Assembly: GCA_026545225.1 (NCBI GenBank)
Contig: CM048848.1
Span: 22,174,806-22,238,805 of the forward strand
Direction of reading: 5' to 3'
Source: Cornus controversa
Taxonomy: Eukaryota > Streptophyta > Magnoliopsida > Cornales > Cornaceae
Length of the DNA stretch: 64,000 nucleotides
Shown: one piece after another, positions 58,472-64,000 of the stretch
How the letters are laid out: each line of letters opens with the position of its first letter
How positions within the stretch are numbered: position 1 is the first letter of the stretch
Notes under the pieces: generated by a model
The model's input: the letters and a program-made list of their open reading frames with translations, nothing else
Databases searched by the model: none
What the model was told of the DNA's origin: nothing
Program-made: the position numbers and the translations under genes

Positions 58472-61327
58472 TTATTTGTGCTCTTTGAGCACCTTAAGAA
58501 GCTCCATCTCTTGATCATTGGTAAGATTGGAAGCAATAATGACTGGAAGGGTCTCATTAGCGCCCAAGAAAATATACTTGAGTGTAGCCGGTAGGGGCTT
58601 GAGCTCAAGTTGTGGTGGGGAAATTAAAGAAGGAGTTTGGGAAGTTTTGGACAAAGGGGGCAAGGGTTCTCCCGGAACTCTCCACTTAGGCAAATCCATG
58701 ACAGTATTAACATCGAGCATGGAATTGACTTCACATATGGATTGCTCAATGTCAAAATCATCACAGTTGAAGTGATTTAGGCATGCCTCTAAAGGGTCCT
58801 TGAAAAGAATAGAAGGTAGCGCTTCTTGAACAAGGTCTTCCACTACATTGACACAAAAGCACTCACTTTCGTTATCGGATGTGTGGTGAGAAGCATTGAA
58901 GATGTTCAAATGGACTTTCATATTCCCAAAAGAGATGTCCATCACTCCGGTACGGCAATTAACGCAAGCGTTTGCCGTGGCCAAGAATGGACGACCTAGA
59001 ATGATAGGGATATGATGCTTCAGATTTTGGACCGGTTCCGTGTCAAGGACTATGAAGTCCACCGGAAAATAGAATTTGTCCACTTGAATGATGACATCCT
59101 CAATGATGCCACGTGGTTGCCTCACCGAACGGTCGGCAAGTTGTAACACAACCGTGGTATGCTTGAGTTCCCCCAAACCTAGTTGTTGGTAAACTGAGAA
59201 TGGAAGCACATTGACACTAGCCCCTAAATCAAGAAGTGCTTTTTCAAAAGATTGATTTCCGATGGTGCACGAAATGGTCGGAGCACCCGGATCTTTGAAT
59301 TTAGGAGGGGCATGGTGTTGGAAAATGGAGCTTATGTGCTCAGTTAAGAGGACTTTCTTAGGAACATTATTCCTAGATTTGCGCTTTTGAGTGCACAAGT
59401 CCTTCAAGAATTTTGCATAGGAGGGAATTTGTCGAATAGCATCAAGGAGAGGGAGATTGATCTTTACTTGTTTGAAGATCTCCATCATGTCTTGGATTTT
59501 CTCTCCTTGCTTCCCGAAATGAGAAGGTTCCTTCAATCTTTGAGGAAAAGGAACCGGAGGTTCATAAGAGGTGTCAAGATTTGGAATCGATGACGACACA
59601 ACTTCACTTGCCTTTCCTTTTGGATTTGAAGGGGTATTTTGCAAATTTGGATTTAACGGAAACGATTTTGGATTTAATTGGGATTCTTTTGGATTTTTAG
59701 GTTGCTCTTGGAATTCCTTTCTCTCTTCCTCCCCTACCTTGGAGTTAATGATTTTGCCACTTCTCAAGGTTGTGATTGATTGAACTTGCTCCGGAGGAGC
59801 ATTACAAGTTGAAGATGATGGATCTTCAATCATATGCACACCTTTGGGGTTCACCACCAGTTGACTCGGCAACTTACCTTCCTCTCTTCTATTTAAGGCA
59901 TTAGCTAGTTGCCCGATTTGAGCTTCTAACCTAGCCATAGATTGAGCATTGGCTTCAAGCTTAGAGATTGATTGAGAGTGAGTTTGCAATAAGCGGGTAT
60001 TGGCCTCAAGATTGCTTATCACTCTTTCTTCAAAGCTTTGGCTTCTCGGAGGAGGTGGTGGTTGTTGGTAATTAGATCTTTGATTGTAAGGTTGAGGGTT
60101 TGGCCTATAATGAGGCTGTTGAGATTGGGAATTAAAAGAACTTTGCCCTTGGAACGAGGGACTTGATTCTTGATTCTTCCATGAGAAAGCCGGATGGTTC
60201 TTGTACCCAGGATTGTACGTGTTCGAATATGGATCATTCAGTTGTTTAGCATACAAGGCATTCGCTTGCTCTTGAGCATAATCGGGAGATTGCCCGGCAA
60301 TAGGACAATCTCGCACGAAATGTGAAGTACTATAGCAAAACGAACAACCTTCCTGATTTTGGACAGATTGGTTTGGAGTAGGCAGCCCATTTTTCATGAT
60401 TAAATCCATTTTTTGGGTTAGGGCTTCTACTTGCATGGCAACCTCATCTACCCGTGAAATCTCATGCACGCCTCTACAAGGTTGGGTGGCCTTCCCTTTC
60501 CTAGTGGAGGAGCGTTGAGCTGAATTGTTGCTTAGGGTTTGAAAAAGTTTCCATGCCTCATCGGGGCTTTTCGAAAGATATCCACCCCCACACGCGGAGT
60601 CTATCATTTGTCTATGTTGCTCACTCACCCCATCATAAAAACTTTGCACTAGCTGCCATTTTGGGATAGCATGATGCGGACAAGATTTTAAAAGATCTTT
60701 TAACCTCTCCCACGTCTCATGGAATTGTTCTTGGTCAATTTGGGTGAATCCGGTGATTGCTCGTCGAATATCACTTGTCTTACCCATTGGGAAGTATTTT
60801 TTCAAGAACTCTATTTGCATCTCCGCCCAAGAATGGATTGAGTTAGGTTCTAAGGAGTTGAACCAACTTCTAGCTTTATCTTTTAGGGAGAAGGGGAACA
60901 TGCGCAGCTTTAGATCATCCTCCGTAAAGTGTGGTACACGAATAGTGGAACACACGGAAAGGAAGTAATCTAAGTGCCGGTACGGATCCTCATTAGGAAG
61001 ACCGTGGAAGCTATTAAGAAGATTGATGGTGGAGGACTTTATTTCGAATTGATTTGCCGCTACATCTGGAAATTGAATACATGAAGGTACTTCAAATGTA
61101 GTCGGAAGGTAAAAGTCCATAAGCAACTCTCCTTGAGGAGGTGGTGGTGGACGTGGTTGTTCATGATTAAAAGGAGGTAGACCGGGAGGTTGTCTCTCAT
61201 TTGGATCCATGTTTTCAGTCCTAGGTAATATAGGGTCCCTAGAGGTTCCTCTACGTTGTCTAAGTGTTCGTTCAAGTTCAATGTTACACGGAAGCAAAGG
61301 AAGTGACAATGACCGTCTACCTAGCAT
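58472..61327 (-). CDS. gag-protease of element G (951 codons)
   Basis: Starts MLGRRSLSLPLLPCNIELER, the same start context as D. The Gag core lies at about residues 95-260 (FSLKDKARSWFNSLEPNSI, FLKKYFPMGKTSDIRR, IDSACGGGYLSK). A CCHC knuckle, CSFCYSTSHFVRDC, is near 328. A Gln/Pro/Asn-rich linker and a short heptad segment (about 430-470) follow, then protease with LLDLGASVNVLPFSVY near 699 and IILGRPFLATANAC. The frame ends at a TAA (58472-58474) 18 bases before the first Met of pol, in the same frame. Element B has a Glu codon at the aligned place, so this is a nonsense mutation rather than a designed boundary. Confidence 0.93.
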   Translation of the reverse strand: MLGRRSLSLPLLPCNIELERTLRQRRGTSRDPILPRTENMDPNERQPPGLPPFNHEQPRPPPPPQGELLMDFYLPTTFEVPSCIQFPDVAANQFEIKSSTINLLNSFHGLPNEDPYRHLDYFLSVCSTIRVPHFTEDDLKLRMFPFSLKDKARSWFNSLEPNSIHSWAEMQIEFLKKYFPMGKTSDIRRAITGFTQIDQEQFHETWERLKDLLKSCPHHAIPKWQLVQSFYDGVSEQHRQMIDSACGGGYLSKSPDEAWKLFQTLSNNSAQRSSTRKGKATQPCRGVHEISRVDEVAMQVEALTQKMDLIMKNGLPTPNQSVQNQEGCSFCYSTSHFVRDCPIAGQSPDYAQEQANALYAKQLNDPYSNTYNPGYKNHPAFSWKNQESSPSFQGQSSFNSQSQQPHYRPNPQPYNQRSNYQQPPPPPRSQSFEERVISNLEANTRLLQTHSQSISKLEANAQSMARLEAQIGQLANALNRREEGKLPSQLVVNPKGVHMIEDPSSSTCNAPPEQVQSITTLRSGKIINSKVGEEERKEFQEQPKNPKESQLNPKSFPLNPNLQNTPSNPKGKASEVVSSSIPNLDTSYEPPVPFPQRLKEPSHFGKQGEKIQDMMEIFKQVKINLPLLDAIRQIPSYAKFLKDLCTQKRKSRNNVPKKVLLTEHISSIFQHHAPPKFKDPGAPTISCTIGNQSFEKALLDLGASVNVLPFSVYQQLGLGELKHTTVVLQLADRSVRQPRGIIEDVIIQVDKFYFPVDFIVLDTEPVQNLKHHIPIILGRPFLATANACVNCRTGVMDISFGNMKVHLNIFNASHHTSDNESECFCVNVVEDLVQEALPSILFKDPLEACLNHFNCDDFDIEQSICEVNSMLDVNTVMDLPKWRVPGEPLPPLSKTSQTPSLISPPQLELKPLPATLKYIFLGANETLPVIIASNLTNDQEMELLKVLKEHK

Positions 61328-61585
61328 GCATTACCAATAGAACAACACCTCAATATACAAGATAAACAAATATATACAAAAGAATGAATGAATTCAAACC
61401 ACTAATTTTAGGCGTTATACTCACAAAGGGTTCCAAGTTTGCTTCTCTTAGATGCCCGTTATGTTGTATACCTAAAATCAAGAAATTTGAGAAATAAAGA
61501 CAAAATATGTACAAAAGAATGAAAGAATTTCTAGCCTAAGAATTAAACCAGATTTAATCTTCCAAAGGCGACAATAAAACCGTAG
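61328..61585 (-). other. Leader of element G between primer site and gag
   Basis: Non-coding, about 260 bp. The equivalent leaders in D and H share phrases such as ACTACRGTTTAATTGC with each other. Confidence 0.6.
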
Positions 61586-61603
61586 TCCCCGGCAACGGCG
61601 CCA
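61586..61603 (-). other. Primer-binding site of element G
   Basis: On the minus strand TGGCGCCGTTGCCGGGGA follows the 5' LTR end, identical to element B and matching the tRNA-Asp 3' end used by Athila elements. Confidence 0.9.
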
Positions 61604-61609
61604 AAATTT

Positions 61610-63030
61610 TGATGTGGTCGGAACTAAATTATATTGTAAGCTTAATTTTGCCCTTTTTATCAAAATATAATTTAACCACTCGCAAGAGCACGAATCTTTG
61701 TAGATAAGGTTCTATATGGAGGGTATCGATCCCACGAGAACTAGTCGCAATTGTCTTACGGGAAGATTAATTCTACTTTAATTCTAAAAATAGATTTTTG
61801 GTTTTGTGTTTAAAAACTATTGCATGAATGAAATGACAAGAAAATTAAAGAGTTTAAAGTTGGAAGAGAGAACTAGGGTTGGTTTCCACCACTAGCCATT
61901 CACATGTTCATAAGTGTAGCAAGCATGGGATTTATTGATTAAATGCCTAACAATGTCATTAGGCTTGTGACCTCAATGACATATCAAAAGATCAATGTGT
62001 GTGCTAACCTATCATAATCCATCTTCAACAAGCATAGCTCTTCAACCTAACTACCTACCTAATTACTCTACTCTCTAAGTGAACACTACATGCATCCAAA
62101 CTACCTTGTCTTGGCATGGTCTATACAAATTAACATCACACATTCAATTAAATACCATTATCTAGCCATCATTTGCACTTCTTGTGGAATATGCAAATGT
62201 TGTTCATTCAAGTGACAAAATCTACTCTAAGACAAGAATAAATTCCAAATCAAATGAATATATAAAAGAGATGTATTTGTCTACATAATCACTAGGCTAA
62301 ATAATCAACATTTAAGTATAAATCCCAAGAGCTACAAAGATGAACAAGTTTACATGGCTAGGGGTTGAAACCAACACCCTAGTAGAAGAGTTAGTTGCTC
62401 ATGGTTGCCTTGCACCCTTCCATTGATGAAGAGAATGAAGCTTCTTGGTCTGGTTCAGCTCTCTCTCTTCCTCTCCCGAAGGTCTCTCCTCTGATCTTCT
62501 TTGTTGCTTTAGAGATATATGAGATATATGTGGCTTTTGGTGCTTTTAGGCTTCTTTTCTTCCTTTGGGGCCCACCATATATATATATATATCATTATAT
62601 ATATCTCTTGTATCAAGAAGGCCCCCAAAAGTCTTGTTCAAGTCAGATAATCCCCCTAAGTCGTGCAAAAAGGGGGATTTTGTTGCAAGTGGGAGAGCAG
62701 GTGAGCAAGTGGCCAAGTGGGCTCTGCAGAATTTCGATTGATCGAAATTGAATCTCGATTGATCGAGATTTCGATCAATCGAAATGAGATCTCGATCAAT
62801 CGAGATTTCGATTAATCGAAATCAACATCTCGATTGATCGAGATGCCTTGGCTGCATTTCCTGATTTCTTCTCTTGATTGCGAAAAGCTTCCAATTTTTG
62901 CTCCATTTACTCCAATACCTGCAAAACATCAAAAACACAAAAATACCGTAAACATATCTCGGTAAACGCAAAAACGGAACCAACGTATGCAATAAAGAGG
63001 GTTCAAATGCATAGAATTGAACACTTATCA
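61610..63030 (-). repeat. 5' LTR of element G, full length (1,421 bp)
   Basis: On the plus strand it starts TGATGTGGTCGG, ends CACTTATCA and is followed by CTATC. It contains an AT microsatellite (about 62576-62600) and a palindrome array (62731-62845). It shares blocks with the J LTR (TAGGCTTGTGACCT, CTACTCTAAGACAAGA), so G and J are related subfamilies. Confidence 0.93.
62731..62845. repeat. Palindrome array, ATTGAT/ATCAAT core, in the G 5' LTR
   Basis: Six units alternate TTTCG...CGAAA and CTCG...CGAG arms, in the order ATTGAT, ATTGAT, ATCAAT, ATCAAT, ATTAAT, ATTGAT. The left flank GGGCTCTGCAGAATTTCGAT is nearly that of J at 18170, where the core becomes ATTGTG. Confidence 0.92.
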
Positions 63031-63102
63031 CTATCCTTCAAGGATTTGTTCTATTGCGAGTGGTAAATATAAATTATAAACTAACCAGACTGTAACAATT
63101 TT

Positions 63103-63120
63103 TGGCGTCGTTGCCGGGGA
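63103..63120 (+). other. Primer-binding site of element H
   Basis: TGGCGTCGTTGCCGGGGA lies five bases after the LTR end at 63097. One base differs from the site in B and G. Confidence 0.85.
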
Positions 63121-63365
63121 CTACGGTTTAATTGCTAAAACTAGAGGATTGAGTCTAGTTTGAATTTTAGCTTAACTCATTCTTTACAATATTTAATTGT
63201 AATTATTTTTGTTCTTGTTTCTTAAGTGTTTTATTTTAGGTACTTATATAATCAAGGTGTCGGGACATAAGCTTGGATCCTTTGTGAGTATAGTACCCAA
63301 TTGTCTTACACTTAGTGTTAAATTTTTTATTTTTGCATATAGTTTAGATTTTGTTCATTCATATT

Positions 63366-64000
63366 CAAGGTAGGAGATTGTTGTCATTATCGTTGTTGTC
63401 GTGTGATATTGAACTCGAAAGAAGTCTTAAACAACATAGTAGCATTCCTAGGGATGCTATATTATTTAAATAACATAGGAGAGAAACCATGGCAAATAAT
63501 GATAACCCAAATGTTCAAAAAAATCCTGTTTTACCACCCCCACCGAGCGGTGAGGTTCTTCAAGATTTTTATGTTCTATCTACCTATGCATCTCCCTCTT
63601 GTATTCATTTTTCAAATGCGGGGAGGAATAATTTCAAAATCAAATCCTCAACAATTAATCTTCTCAATTGTTTTCACGGGATTCATAACCAAGATCCTTA
63701 TAAACATATATATGAATTTTTAGAAGTGTGTTCGACTCTATAACTGAATGCACAAGTGGTAGACAACTTAAGATTTTGTTTTTTCCCCTTCTCACTTAAG
63801 GATAAAGCTAAACAATGGTTTAACTCCTTAGAGCCAAATTTCATTAACTTTTGGACAGAAATACAATGAGAGTTTCTAAAGAAATACTTGTCAATGGGAA
63901 AGACTAATGATGTGTGGAGAGCCATCATCGGTTTCTCTCAAAGGGAAGGAGAAGTTTTTCATAAAACATAAGAAAGGATGAAGGACCTTTTGATGTCATG
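63366..64000 (+). pseudogene. gag of element H, partial at the window edge
   Basis: The frame resembles the start of D gag but the initiator ATG is lost. MANNDNPNVQKNPVLPPPPS at 63489 is the first usable Met. Gag landmarks SSTINLLNCFHGIHNQDPYK and FSLKDKAKQWFNSLEPNF are readable, with stops near 63741 and 63867 and another near 63968. The rest lies outside the window. Confidence 0.8.

Larger units (their letters stand above)
51088..63030 (-). mobile_element. Element G: young Athila-like element
   Basis: Minus orientation. 5' LTR 61610-63030, primer site 61586-61603, gag-protease-pol 55694-61327, spacer with palindromes, ORF3 53428-54481, tail, truncated 3' LTR 51088-52000. A perfect CTATC duplication flanks it (51083-51087 and 63031-63035). 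Its LTRs show about 4 differences in 913 shared bases by eye, the lowest in the window. Defects: one nonsense codon between protease and RT, an internal deletion with frameshift in ORF3, and loss of the polypurine tract with the first 508 bp of the 3' LTR. Confidence 0.95.
49745..64000 (+). mobile_element. Element H: Athila-like element, continues past the window
   Basis: The 5' LTR is 49745-51087 plus 63036-63097 (about 1,405 bp), interrupted by element G. Then come the primer site (63103-63120, TGGCGTCGTTGCCGGGGA), leader and gag from about 63366. The LTR matches solo LTR I. The five bases before it are ATGGC; the matching duplication would be outside the window. Gag has several stops, so H is not active. 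Confidence 0.85.

Overview
This is plant nuclear DNA and almost all of it is transposable element. The evidence is Ty3/Gypsy chromovirus and Athila-type retrotransposons with tRNA-Asp-type primer sites, a Ty1/Copia fragment, a CACTA-type transposon end, and one short exon at the left edge that resembles the NHL-repeat region of SOQ1-like chloroplast proteins. The species cannot be named from the sequence. No bacterial gene, tRNA, rRNA or CRISPR array is present.

Layout. Bases 1-2227 and 10752 to about 12650 look like host sequence: one minus-strand exon at 123-215, otherwise AT-rich non-coding DNA. It is split by chromovirus element A (2228-10746, target duplication GTTAC). A CACTA-type terminus ends at 12840. 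A minus-strand Copia remnant follows (12841-15860). From about 15975 to 42095 runs an old minus-strand Athila-like element, C, broken by later insertions: solo LTR I (16503-25753, GTGGG), which itself holds element J (17097-24918, GGACC); an A-related solo LTR (26178-29171, CCAAG); and plus-strand Athila-like element B (29271-39934, ATACT). Next are a decayed plus-strand Athila-like copy D (42096 to about 47735), a decayed minus-strand chromovirus E (about 47736-49744), and element H (49745 onward), whose 5' LTR is split by the young minus-strand Athila-like element G (51088-63030, CTATC). H resumes at 63036 and leaves the window.

Six insertions have perfect 5-bp target duplications, so the nesting order is clear: C is older than I, which is older than J; C is older than the solo LTR and B; E appears older than H, which is older than G. 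G is the youngest, with about 4 differences between its LTRs over 913 bp. Its gag-pol is one frame with a single nonsense codon. The other elements are dead: A has six in-frame stops and no frameshift, B has lost its integrase, and J keeps only the end of pol and ORF3.

The Athila-like copies carry the order gag-protease-RT-RNase H-integrase, spacer, ORF3 (a conserved protein of unknown function), a long tail, polypurine tract and LTR. The most unusual signal is a palindrome cassette. Short units with fixed arms (TTTCG...CGAAA or CTCG...CGAG) and a 6-bp core that is uniform within an element but differs between elements occur in LTRs and in the pol-ORF3 spacer. In several places they sit beside a 15-bp island, CCTCTCGGGACTTTG. 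The cassette appears in the chromovirus and Athila lineages, and a looser version occurs in the Copia LTR.
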